Part shown: one piece after another, positions 49,274 to 60,835 of the stretch
How the letters are laid out: each line of letters opens with the position of its first letter
Position numbering within the stretch: position 1 is the first letter of the stretch
Assembly (NCBI RefSeq): GCF_042242105.1
Contig: NC_092013.1
Coordinates: 1,642,001-1,706,000 of the forward strand
Source: Pempheris klunzingeri
Taxonomy: Eukaryota > Chordata > Actinopteri > Acropomatiformes > Pempheridae
Direction of reading: 5' to 3'
DNA length: 64,000 nt
Notes under the pieces: generated by a model
Database searches by the model: none
What the model saw: only the letters and a program-made list of their open reading frames with translations
What the model was told of the DNA's origin: nothing
Made by a program: the position numbers and the translations under genes

Positions 49274-49556
49274 AGTTTACTATAAAAACTCAACTCTATC
49301 CAAACATGTAGCCTATATAGAGAGTAGAGTAGTGTCCCCTTCATGACCACAGTGACACTGGGCTATGGTCACCTACACACCTCCCTCCCTCCATCCCTTT
49401 CCCTCCATAGTCCATGGTCCACCAGTCCTATAATACTCCTGGGCTTTAAGTTATCTTCTAACTCTTCCACTGCATTCAGTGTACGTTTTAAATCTACAAA
49501 GCCCCACCCCTCACCAGACTGAACCAAGACAAAGCAGGAAACAGTTTCTTCCTGAG
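49274..49556 (+). other. Head region upstream of U8, like that of U1
   Basis: From about 49286 the sequence matches 3204-3450 in front of U1, with a few small indels. The splice acceptor used by other copies is not conserved here; a shorter pyrimidine stretch ends in CCTGAG at 49556. No gene is seen. Confidence 0.7.
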
Positions 49557-49703
49557 TAAAGAGTGACACGGACTGAAGAGCAGACGATCAGATTCACCTT
49601 CAGACCAAACTACCAACTTTCTCTGAGTGAGTTCAGCTACAGGAGAGAAAAGTGGAAACTACAACACTGCTGCTTCAACCTGCCGAGTCTCCAAACACTG
49701 CAT
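49557..49703 (+). other. Noncoding 5' exon of U8
   Basis: Donor GTGAGT begins at 49704. The 5' edge is uncertain because the upstream sequence is the head-region type; transcription may start here rather than splice in. Confidence 0.5.
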
Positions 49704-49829
49704 GTGAGTTTGACTAAAAACTGGAGTCACACTGAAAGTAAACTTCACTGTGGTTAGGAGAGAAGGGAGGGGAGCTGTGGCTGACTGTGCTCCCTGTCTG
49801 CTGAGTTTTCAGCTTCACTCACTGACAAA

Positions 49830-51080
49830 ATGGCTTCCAGATCAGAGGAGGATCTCTGCTGTCCGGTCTGTCACGACGTCTTCAGACATCCTGTTGTTCT
49901 GTCATGTAGCCACAGCTTCTGTAAAGACTGTCTGAAGAGATGGTGGAGAGAGAAACAAACACAGGAGTGTCCACTTTGTAAGAGAAGATCTTCAAGGTCA
50001 GAACCTCCTTTAAACCTGGTGCTAAAGAACCTGTGTGAGTCCTTCTTACTGGAGAGAGATCAGAGAGCTTCAGAGGCTCTCTGCAGTCTGCACTCTGAGA
50101 AACTCAAACTCTTCTGTCTGGACCATCAGCAGCCGGTGTGTCTCATCTGCAAAGATTCAGAAAAACACACCAACCACAGATTCAGACCAATTGATGAAGC
50201 TGCACGACAACACAAGAAGAAACTTCAGGAAACTCTTGAGCCCTTAAAGGAGAAGTTAAAGGTTTCTGAACATGTTAAAGTGAAGTTTGATCAAACAGCA
50301 GAACACATTAAGGTCCAGGCCCGACAGACAGAGAGGCAGATTAAGGAGCAGTTTAAGAAGCTTCACCAGTTTCTAGAAGAGGAAGAGGAGGTGAGGATGG
50401 CTGCACTGAGGGAGGAAGAGCAGCAGAAGAGTCAGATGATGAAGGAGAAGATGGAGGCTCTGAGCAGAGAGATAGCAGCTCTTTCACACACAGTCAGAGC
50501 CACAGAGAAGGAGCTGAGAGCTGAAGACGTCTCATTCCTGAACAACTACAAGGCTGCAGTGGAGAGAGTCCAGCAGCGCCCCCTGCTGGAGGATCCACAG
50601 CTGCCCTCAGGAGCTCTGATAGACGAGGCCAAACACCTGGGCAACCTGACCTTCAACATCTGGAACAAGATGAAGGACATGGTCTCCTACTCTCCTGTGA
50701 TCCTGGACCCAAACACTGCACATCCACAACTCATCCTGTCTGAAGATCTGAGCAGCCTGAGAGGAGGAGGGAAACAGCAGCTTCCTGATAATCCAGAGAG
50801 GTTTGATTGTTTAAGTATTCTGGGATCTGAGGGCTTCACCTCAGGGACTCACAGCTGGGATGTCGAGGTTGGAGACAACAGAAGCTGGTTTTTGGGTCTG
50901 TTATCAGAGTCTGTCCAGAGGAAGGGAGACACACTGTCTGGATCCTGGTTAATAAGATTCTATGATGGTAAATACTCAGCAATCTCACCACCAGCTCCAG
51001 TCACTGATCTCGTAGTGAAGAAGAAGCCTCATAGTCAGAGTGAATCTGGACTGGAACAGACGAAAGCTGACGTTCTCTGA
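49830..51080 (+). pseudogene. TRIM35-like copy U8, frameshifted in SPRY
   Basis: RING, B-box, coiled coil, PRY and the first half of SPRY are intact and open. A 2-nt deletion near 51030 (CCTCATAGTCAG where others have CCTCAGAGGATCAG) shifts the frame; about 16 out-of-frame residues follow, ending at 51080. The lost strands include DWNRGKLSF and the MFP loop, which in the correct frame continue to 51225. The 416-residue product would have an incomplete ligand domain. It may be a recent pseudogene, or a truncated protein still able to pair through its coiled coil. Variable residues DCLSI and [16 protein letters not shown] match U7. Confidence 0.85.
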
Positions 51081-51828
51081 TCCTGATACTAACACACACA
51101 TACACACCTTCACACACACCTTCACTCAGAGGATGTTTCCATACATGGACACTTGGGATAATCTCCCAGTGAAGATATTACCAGTGCAGGTCAGTGTGAC
51201 AGTGGGACAGAGCAGTCAGAGATAAAGAGGATGAAGCAGCACCTGTCCTCCACCTGTCTCATTATTCTCATTATTCCAAAGATGCATATTTTAGTTTCAG
51301 CTATTGTTCTTTATTGATTTTATTTTGTCTTTGTTATTTAGTTTGAAAATCTACTTTTTGTTTCTACTGACGATCTTTTCATGTGTACATTGTTCTGATC
51401 TTTATCTCTGGTCTGTTCAGGATTTGTCTCTTTATTATTAATACTGAATCATTTTAAATTGTTGTCCATGTTTTAATTCTCTTCACTTGTGTGTGTGGAG
51501 CCATGAAGACCAGCAACCGCTGTTTGGAGAAGAAAAGGGAAGACACCTATCGCACACACACAATCTGATGTTAATGTCCATAATGAGAAGAAGGAGGACT
51601 GGAAACCTGCTGTGAGAGTCTTTCAGGGAATAAACTGAACTCTGAACTCTGCTGATTACAGCTGTGTATGAATGTGTTTCTCTTCATGTTTTGGGAGGTT
51701 AAAGGTCAGAGAAGTAGATGAAACTTGTGGAATCAAATATTGAGACTGGTATAAAGTCTGGTATATTCTAGTTGGCCGGGTGCAGATGCTGGTGGGGGGC
51801 AGATGACATCATTCTGCTGATTTGGGGC

Positions 51829-52161
51829 TATAAAAGAAGGGACATTTGCATTGTTTAGTCAGAACTGTCCAGGATTTAGTCTTGTTCAGGTCTCAGGCAT
51901 CGACAGTAAACCTCTACTGTTTTGGACAGTGTTATAGAAAGGATCCCTACAGAGAGAGACCTGGAAGATCATTTTTGCTAAACAGACAGCTGTCCCATGT
52001 TTGTCCTCAAAGCCACCAGACTCCATTGAGAAAAGCTGTGATTTTACTTTGCTGAACACAAAAAGAGTTGACAGTTCTGTTGCTGTGACTTTGGTGTTTT
52101 AACACGTTAGTTCAGAACCCAACTAACTCTGTAAAACAGCAAAGCCATATAAGATAATAAA
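51829..52161 (+). promoter_or_regulatory. Embedded TATA-to-AATAAA segment, U8 copy
   Basis: TATAAAAG is at 51829-51836 and AATAAA at 52156-52161. Confidence 0.45.
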
Positions 52162-52746
52162 CAAGGTTTTTAAGTGTCTTGGGTTTCTTGAAAGGTGGTT
52201 TATTAATCCAAGTTATTACTGTCATCATTCTCATTATTAATGAAATAAATGCTTTTAATACAAACATCTGTCTTTCCAGTTGCCGTCCAGTGTTTATTCT
52301 CATGTTAAGTAATGTAGCTGACACATTTAAACTGAGGTGGATTCTTTTAGGGTAAAAGTCTTCTCCTGCCGCCCTCTCCACATCTACTGTAGGAGATACA
52401 CTGACAACAGAAAAGGACCTCATGCCACCACACTTCAAATAATCTGAACTAACCCTTTCAGTGCAGGAACATGAATAAAAACAGACAGAAAGATGCAAAT
52501 ATGTTGGATCAGTCACCTTTTGTAAGTCCCACCCCCACCAGCACTTTTCAGAGGGTGGGTTTTATTCTTTGATGCTGTGCTTCCATCTTGTGGAGGAAAC
52601 ACATACGACAGCTTCAGCTTCAGCCGGATGACTTTGTAATGCAGGAGTAAAGATGTTAAAGGACAAGTTCACAACATTACAAGTCAGTAGTCAGACGGCC
52701 ATGAGTACATTTAAACTGTTTTAGCTGTAATTGATCCTCCTGCTCT

Positions 52747-54044
52747 CCCCCAATGAATCGCCGCCTAATCACGGTGGGGGAGTTTGTGCGCCCCTGTGAG
52801 CCTGGGAGCTGTGTTGTCGGGGGCTATAGCCCCTGGTAGGGTCTCCCAAGGCAAAGTGATTCCAGGGGAGGGGCCAGCGGAACCGAAAGATCAATGTTCC
52901 TTCACCCAGGTTAGAGAAACCGGGGCCTCCTTCTGTGAGGGGAGCCCGCTGGCGAGCGTGTGGTGGCTGGGCCTGGATCCACGGGGCCCAGCTGGGCCAG
53001 GCACGAAGGAATAATGTGGAACCGCAACCCTGTGGGCTCACCACCTGCAGGGGCCGCTACAGGGGTTGGGTGCATGGAGAGCCAGGTGACAGGCCAAGGT
53101 GGGGTCCTGGGCGTGCGCATCCCTGGCATCGTAGACTGGCTCTATGGACATGGAACGTCACCTCTCTGGAGGGGAAGGAGCCGGAGCTGGTGCGGGAGGC
53201 TGAGCGCTACCAGCTAGATATAGTTGGGCTTGCTTCCACGCACGGTGTCGGCTCTGGAACCAGACTCCTGGAGAGGGGCTGGAATCTCTCCTTTTCCCAA
53301 GTTTGTCAGAGCGAGAGGTGCCAGGTGGGTGTGGGGATACTCATGAGTCCTTGGCTGAGCGCCGCTGTGTTGGAGTTCTCCCCGGGGAACAAGAGTGTCG
53401 CCTCAATGCGACTACGGGTTGTCGCGTGGAGGTCAGGGACAGTACCTGTGGATTGTCAGACCGGGGTGGTGGTCCCCATTTTCAAAAAAGGGGACCGGAG
53501 GGTTTGCTCCAATTATCGGGGTATCACACTACTCAGCCTTCCTGGGAAAGTCTACTCCAGGTGCTGGAAAGGAGGCTCCGCCCGATTGTCGAACCTCAGA
53601 TTGAAGAGGAACAATGCGGTTTTCTTCCTGGTCGTGGCACAGTGGACCAGCTCTTTACCCTTGCAGGGCTGTTGGAGGGGTCATGGGAGTTCGCCCATCC
53701 AGTATACATGTGTTTTGTAGACTTGAAGTATGGGGTACCGGATTCATTGCTACGAGATGTATAACCAAAGTGAGAGCTGTGTCCACATTCTTGGCGCAAA
53801 GTCAGGCGTGTTCTCAGTGGGTGTTGGACTCCACCAAGGCTGCCCCTTATCACCGATCCTGTTGGTGATTTTCATGGACAGGATCTCAAGGCACAGTCGA
53901 GGTGAGGAGAGCGTCCGGTTTGGGGACCTCAGAATACATGATGTGGTTCTGTTGGCTTCCTCAGACCGTGACCTTCAGCAGGCGCTGGAGCGGTTTGGGA
54001 TGAGGGTCAGCACCTCTAAGTCTGAGGCCGTGGTTCTAAGTTCC
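52747..54044 (+). mobile_element. Decayed LINE, U8 copy
   Basis: Same array-wide deletions, plus a private deletion of about 12 bp in the leader, where CCTTCTGTGAGGGG replaces the longer form. Confidence 0.85.
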
Positions 54045-55068
54045 AAGTATACTAAGTTTAAGCTTGAAGCTGAAGCTAACATGAAGCTTCAGGAGTCTAA
54101 ATGAGACAAATGAGGTGAACGCTATGTCTTTTTAGCCTGAAGTTCTTTCTGTGTGTCTCCAAAAAACACACATTTTAAGTTTGACTAACTCACACTGACA
54201 AATAAAACGAGAGACTCTAACCTCAACCACTTTCTCTAAACCCTGAATCTAGCTACAGCACAAAGAGCATTTCAATTCATTATATTTCACTTCTGGAAAT
54301 CTAATAAAACAAAACGACAACAAACTAGAACCAGAGACACACAGACAGGAACATCACACATTCTTATATATCACATATATCTCACCTTCTTTTTGATTTC
54401 CCCCCATTCATATTGTTTCTATCTATTTATTCCTCCTCTGTCTAAACTGTACATGTTTTTTATATCTCCTCCTGTCAGCTGTAATGATGTAAATGTCCCC
54501 GTCGTGGGACTAATTGAGGAACATCTTATGCTCCTCATTTAACTCTCCTGTCCTGTTTGACTTTGCCAGTGGTGGTAACATTAACTTTGATTAGGTTGTT
54601 CTGCAGAACTCCTCTTCTGTTAGACTTTATAGAGTTAAATGGTTTGAATGGTTGGGGGGGAAGGACACAGTCTCTATGGATCACAAGCAGAATTACTACT
54701 ATTTATTACTACTTACATACATTATTCCATGCAGCACCCATTCAGGCAGATACTACCCCTCTCCAACCATGTTACCCCTTTCCCTCCATGTTCAATCATA
54801 TCATTGGTAATTCATGAACTTATGATTGAACATCTCCACAACATTCAACCTACGTTCAGACTATTTTTGAATATAAACATAACTGATCTGCCACATCTTG
54901 AACACACCATACGTCTGCTTTCCCAGCAAGGAATCAGTCATTTCCTGAAACTGAGACAAACCCCTGTGTTACATGTGAAGTAAAAGCATGTAGCAGAGCC
55001 GGTCTGACTCCACCCCTCACCTGACTCACCTGAGACAAACCAGGAAACAGTTTGTTATTTTTCCTCAG

Positions 55069-55217
55069 TGAGGAGAGAGACACAGACTGAAGAGCAGACG
55101 ATCAGATTCATCTTCAGACCAAACTACCAACTTTCTCTGAGTGAGTTCAGCTACAGGAGAGAAAAGTGGAAACTACAACACTGCTGCTTCAACCTGCCGA
55201 GTCTCCAAACACTGCAT
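55069..55217 (+). other. Noncoding 5' exon of U9
   Basis: The acceptor ends at 55068 and donor GTGAGT begins at 55218. Confidence 0.6.
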
Positions 55218-55343
55218 GTGAGTTTGACTAAAAACTGGAGTCACACTGAAAGTAAACTTCACTGTGGTTAGGAGAGAAGGGAGGGGAGCTGTGGCTGACT
55301 GTGATCCCTGTCTGCTGTGTTTTCAGCTTCACTCACAGACAAA

Positions 55344-56744
55344 ATGGCTTCCAGATCAGAGGAGGATCTCTGCTGTCCGGTCTGTCACGACATCTTCAGA
55401 CATCCTGTTCTTCTGTCATGTAGCCACAGCTTCTGTAAAGACTGTCTGAAGAGATGGTGGAGAGAGAAACAAACACAGGAGTGTCCACTTTGTAACAGAA
55501 GATCTTCAAGGTCAGAACCTCCTTTAAACCTGGTGTTAAAGAACCTGTGTGAGTCCTTCTTACTGGAGAGAGATCAGAGAGCTTCAGAGGCTCTCTGCAG
55601 TCTGCACTCTGAGAAACTCAAACTCTTCTGTCTGGACCACCAGCAGCCGGTGTGTATCATCTGCAGAGATTCAGAAAAACACACCAACCACAAAATCAGA
55701 CCAGTTGATGAAGTTGCACAACAACACAAGGAGGAACTTCAGGAAACTCTGGAGCCCTTAAAGGAGAAGTTAAAGGTTTCTGAACAAGTTAAAGAGAAGT
55801 TTGATCAAACAGCAAAACACATTAAGGTCCAGGCCCGACAGACAAAGAGGCAGATTAAGAAGCAGTTTAAGAAGCTTCACCAGTTTCTAGAAGAGGAAGA
55901 GGAGGTGAGGATGGCTGCACTGAAGGAGGAAGAGCAGCAGAAGAGTCAGATGGTGAAGGAGAAGATGGAGGCTCTGAGCAGAGAGATAGCAGCTCTTTCA
56001 GAAACAGTCAGAGCCACAGAGGAGGAGCTGAGAGCTGAAGACGTCTCATTCCTGAACAACTACAAGGCTGCAGTGGAGAGAGTCCAGCAGCGCCCCCTGC
56101 TGGAGGATCCACAGCTGCCCTCAGGAGCTCTGATAGACAAGGCCAAACACCTGGGCAACCTGACCTTCAACATCTGGAACAAGATGAAGGACATGGTCTC
56201 CTACTCTCCTGTGATCCTGGACCCAAACACTGCACATCCAGACCTCATCCTGTCTAAAGATCTGAGCAGCGTGAGACTAGGAGAGAAACAGCAGCTTCCT
56301 GATAATCCAGAGAGATTTCATTGTTTTCTAAGTGTTCTGGGATCTGAGGGCTTCACCTCAGGGACTCACAGCTGGGATGTCAAGGTTGGAGACAAAAGAA
56401 GGTGGACACTGGGTCTGTTAGCAGAGTCTGTCCAGAGGAAGGGAGACATACAGTCTGGATTCTGGTTAATAGGACTCTATGAAGGTAAATACTCAGCATG
56501 GTCACCACCAGCTCCAGTCACTGATCTCGTAGTGCAGAAGAAGCCTCAGAGGATCAGAGTGAATCTGGACTGGAACAGAGGAAAGCTGTCGTTCTCTGAT
56601 CCTGATACTAACACACACATACACACCTTCACACACACCTTCACTGAGAGGATGTTTCCAATCATTGACACTTGGGATAATCTCCCAGTGAAGATATTAC
56701 CAGTGCAGGTCAGTGTGACAGTGGGACAGAGCAGTCAGAGATAA
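55344..56744 (+). CDS. TRIM35-like E3 ubiquitin ligase, copy U9
   Basis: A full-length 466-residue copy, all domains intact. It is the twin of U5: the whole protein is identical except I17 and L23 in the RING. It shares the U5-specific coiled coil ([26 protein letters not shown]) and SPRY ([30 protein letters not shown]). The upstream spacer also shares a private change with the U5 spacer (CACCCATTCAGG). The next 3' flank is class A, as after U5. Confidence 0.92.
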   Translation: MASRSEEDLCCPVCHDIFRHPVLLSCSHSFCKDCLKRWWREKQTQECPLCNRRSSRSEPPLNLVLKNLCESFLLERDQRASEALCSLHSEKLKLFCLDHQQPVCIICRDSEKHTNHKIRPVDEVAQQHKEELQETLEPLKEKLKVSEQVKEKFDQTAKHIKVQARQTKRQIKKQFKKLHQFLEEEEEVRMAALKEEEQQKSQMVKEKMEALSREIAALSETVRATEEELRAEDVSFLNNYKAAVERVQQRPLLEDPQLPSGALIDKAKHLGNLTFNIWNKMKDMVSYSPVILDPNTAHPDLILSKDLSSVRLGEKQQLPDNPERFHCFLSVLGSEGFTSGTHSWDVKVGDKRRWTLGLLAESVQRKGDIQSGFWLIGLYEGKYSAWSPPAPVTDLVVQKKPQRIRVNLDWNRGKLSFSDPDTNTHIHTFTHTFTERMFPIIDTWDNLPVKILPVQVSVTVGQSSQR

Positions 56745-57347
56745 AGAGGATGAAGCTGCACCTGTCCTCCACCTGTCTCATTATTCTCATTATTCCAAAG
56801 ATGGATATTTTAGTTTCAGCTATTGTTCTTTATTGTTTTTATTTTCTCTTTGTTATTTAGTTTGAAAATCAACTTTTTGTTTCTACTGACGATCTTTTCA
56901 TGTGTACATTGTTCTGATCTTTATCTCTGGTCTGTTCAGGATTTGTCTCTTTATTATTAATACTGAATCATTTTAAATTGTTGTCCATGTTTTAATCCTC
57001 TTCACTTGTGTGTGTGGAGCCATGAAGACCAGCAACCGCTGTTTGGAGAAGAAAAGGGAAGACACCTGTCGCACACACACAATCTGATGTTAATGTCCAT
57101 AATGAGAAGAAGGAGGACTGGAAACCTGCTGTGAGAGTCTTTCAGGGAATAAACTGAACTCTGAACTCTGCTGATTACAGCTGTGTATGAATGTGTTTCT
57201 CTTCATGTTTTGGGAGGTTAAAGGTCAGAGAAGTAGATGAATGTTGTGGAATCAAATATTGAGACTGGTATAAAGTCTGGTATATTCTAGTTGGCTGGGT
57301 GCAGATGCTGGTGGGGGGCAGATGAGATCCTTCTGCTGATTTGGGGC

Positions 57348-57680
57348 TATAAAAGAAGGGACCTTTGCATTGTTTAGTCAGAACTGTCCAGGATTTAGTC
57401 TTGTTCAGGTCTCAGGCATCGACAGTAAACCTCTACTGTTTTGGACAGTGTTATGGAAAGGATCCCTACAGAGAGAGACCTGGAAGATCCTTTTTGCTAA
57501 ACAGACAGCTGTCCCATGTTTGTCCTCAAAGCCACCAGACTCCATTGATAAAAGCTGTGATTTTACGTTGCTGAACACAAAAAGAGTTGACAGTTCTGTT
57601 GCTGTGACTTTGGTGTTTTAACACGTTAGTTCAGAACCCAACTAACTCCGTAAAACAGCAAAGCCATATAAGATAATAAA
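57348..57680 (+). promoter_or_regulatory. Embedded TATA-to-AATAAA segment, U9 copy
   Basis: TATAAAAG is at 57348-57355 and AATAAA at 57675-57680. Confidence 0.45.
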
Positions 57681-58246
57681 CAAGGTTTTTAAGTGTCTTG
57701 GGTTTCTTGAAAGGTGCTTTATTAATCCAAGTTATTACTATCATCATTCTCATTATTATTGAAATAAATGCTTTTAATACAAACATCTGTCTTTCCAGTT
57801 GCCGTCCAGTGTTTATTCTCACGTTAAGTAATGTAGCTGACACATTTAAACTGAGGTGGATTCTTTTAGGGTAAAAGTCTTCTCCTGCCGCCCTCTCCAC
57901 ATCTACTGTAGGAGATACACTGACAACAGAAAAGGACCTCATGCCACCACACTTCAAATAATCTGAACTAACCCTTTCAGTGCAGGTACATGAATAAAAA
58001 CAGACAGAAAGATGCAAATATGTTGGATCAGTCACCTTTTGTAAGTCCCACCCCCACCAGCACTTTTCAGAGATGCTGTGCTTCCATCTTGTGGAGGAAA
58101 CACATACGACAGCTTCAGCTTCAGCCGGATGAGTTTGTGATGCAGGAGTAAAGATGTTAAAGGACAAGTTCACAACATTACAAGTCAGTAGTCAGACGCC
58201 CATGAGTACATTTAAACTGTTTTAGCTGTAATTGTTCCTCCTGCTC

Positions 58247-59536
58247 ACCCCCAATGAATCGCCGCCTAATCACGGTGAGCCCCTTTGAGCCTGGGCGCTG
58301 TGTTGTCGGGGGCTATAGCCCCTGGTAGGGTCTCCCAAGGCAAAGTGATTCCAGGGGAGGGGCCAGCGGAACCGAAAGATTAATGTTCCTTCACCCAGGT
58401 TAGAGAAACCGGGGCCTCCTTCTGGAGCCAGACCTGGGAGGGGAGCCCGCCGGCGAGCGTGTGGTGGCTGGTCCTGGATTCACGGGGCCCATCTGGGCCA
58501 AGCCCGAAGGAATAATGTGGAACCGCAACCCTGTGGGCTCACCACCTGCACGGGCCGCTACAGGGGTTGGGTGCATGGAGAGCCAGGTGACAGGCCAAGG
58601 TGGGGTCCTGGGCGTGCGCATCCCTGGCATCGTAGACTGGCTCTATGGACATGGAACATCACCTCTCTGGAGGGGAAGGAGCCGGAGCTGGTGCGGGAGG
58701 CTGAGCGCTACCAGCTAGATATAGTTGGGCTTGCTTCCACGCACGGTGTCGGCTCTGGAACCAGACTCCTGGTGAGGGGCTGGAATCTCTCCTTTTCCCA
58801 AGTTTGTCAGAGCGAGAGGTGCCAGGTGGGTGTGGGGATACTCATGAGTCCTTGGCTGAGCGCCGCTGTGTTGGAGTTCTCCCCGGGGAACAAGAGTGTC
58901 GCCTCAATGCGACTACGGGTTGTCGCGTGGAGGTCAGGGACAGTACCTGTGGATTGGTGGTGGTCCCCATTTTCAAAAAAGGGGACCGGAGGGTTTGCTC
59001 CAATTATCGGGGTATCACACTACTCAGCCTTCCTGGGAAAGTCTACTCCAGGTGCTGGAAAGGAGGCTCCGCCCGATTGTCGAACCTCAGATTGAAGAGG
59101 AACAATGCGGTTTTCTTCCTGGTCGTTGCACAGTGGACCAGCTCTTTACCCTTGCGGGGCTGTTGGAGGGGTCATGGGAGTTTGCCCATCCAGTATACAT
59201 GTGTTTTGTAGACTTGGAGTATGGGTTACCGGATTCATTGCTACGAGATGTATAACCAAAGTGAGAGCTGTGTCCACATTCTTGGCGCAAAGTCAGGCGT
59301 GTTCTCAGTGGGTGTTGGACTCCACCAAGGCTGCCCCTTATCACCGATCCTGTTGGTGATTTTCATGGACAGGATCTCAAGGCACAGTCGAGGTGAGGAG
59401 AGCGTCCGGTTTGGGGACTTCAGAATACATGATGTGGTTCTGTTGGCTTCCTCAGACCGTGACCTTCAGCAGGCGCTGGAGCGGTTTGGGATGAGGGTCA
59501 GCACCTCTAAGTCTGAGGCCGTGGTTCTAAGTTCCA
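58247..59536 (+). mobile_element. Decayed LINE, U9 copy
   Basis: Array-wide deletions plus two private ones: one in the leader just after CCTAATCACGGTG and one of about 12 bp after CCTGTGGATTG before the reverse transcriptase part. Confidence 0.85.
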
Positions 59537-60560
59537 AGTATACTAAGTTTAAGCTTGAAGCTGAAGCTAACATGAAGCTTCAGGAGTCTAAATGAGACAA
59601 ATGAGGTGAACGCTACGTCTTTTTAGCCTGAACTTCTTTCTGTGTGTCTCCAAAAACACACACATTTTAAGTTTGACTAACTCACACTGACAAATAAAAT
59701 GAGAGACTCTAACCTCAACCACTTTCTCTAAACCCTGAATCTAGCTACAGCACAAAGAGCATTTCAATTCATTATATTTCACTTCTGGAAATCTAATAAA
59801 ACAAAACGACAACAAACTAGAACCAGAGACACACAGACAGGAACATCACACATTCTTATATATCACATATATCTCACCTTCTTTTTGATTTCCCCCCATT
59901 CATATCGTTTCTATCTATTTATTCCTCCTCTGTCTAAACTGTACATGTTTTTTATATCTCCTCCTGTCAGCTGTAATGATGTAAATGTCCCCGTCGTGGG
60001 ACTAATTGAGGAACATCTTATGCTCCTCATTTAACTCTCCTGTCCTGTTTGACTTTGCCAGTGGTGGTAACTTTAACTCTGATTAGATTGTTCTGCAGAA
60101 CTCCTCTTCTGTTAGACTTTATAGAGTTAAATGGTTTGAATGGTTGGGGGGGAAGGACACAGTCTCTATGGATCACAAGCAGAATTACTACTATTTATTA
60201 CTACTTACATACATTATTCCATGCAGCACCCCTTCAGGCAGATACTACCCCTCTCCAACCATGTTACCCCTTTCCCTCCATGTTCAATCATATTATTGGT
60301 AATTCATGAACTTATGATTGAACATCTCCACAACATTCAGCCTACGTTCAGACTATTTTTGAATATAAACATAACTGATCTGCCACATCTTGAACACACC
60401 ATAAGTCTGCTTTCCCAGCAAGGAATCAGTCATTTCCTGAAACTGAGACAAACCCCTGTGTTACATGTGAAGTAAAAGCATGTAGCAGAGCCGGTCTGAC
60501 TCCATCCATCACCTGACTCACCTGAGACAAACCAGGAAACTGTTTGTTATTTTTCCTCAG

Positions 60561-60709
60561 TGAGGAGAGAGACACAGACTGAGGAGCAGACGATCAGATT
60601 CATCTTCAGACCAAACTACCAACTTTCTCTGAGTGAGTTCAGCTACAGGAGAGAAAAGTGGAAACTACAACACTGCTGCTTCAACCTGCCGAGTCTCCAA
60701 ACACTGCAT
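60561..60709 (+). other. Noncoding 5' exon of U10
   Basis: The acceptor ends at 60560 and donor GTGAGT begins at 60710. Confidence 0.6.
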
Positions 60710-60835
60710 GTGAGTTTGACTAAAAACTGGAGTCACACTGAAAGTAAACTTCACTGTGGTTCGGAGAGAAGGGAGGGGAGCTGTGGCTGACTGTGATCCC
60801 TGTCTGCTGTGTTTTCAGCTTCACTCACTGACAAA

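Larger units (their letters stand above)
49557..55068 (+). repeat. Tandem unit U8 (about 5512 bp, class A flank)
   Basis: The class A block carries AATAAA at 51629-51634. A private small insertion lies near 52555 in the unidentified segment (52162-52746). The LINE relic is at 52747-54044 and the spacer at 54045-55068. Confidence 0.88.
55069..60560 (+). repeat. Tandem unit U9 (5492 bp, class A flank)
   Basis: The class A block carries AATAAA at 57148-57153. Unidentified sequence lies at 57681-58246, the LINE relic at 58247-59536, and the spacer at 59537-60560. It is the shortest unit because of two private deletions in the LINE. Confidence 0.9.
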
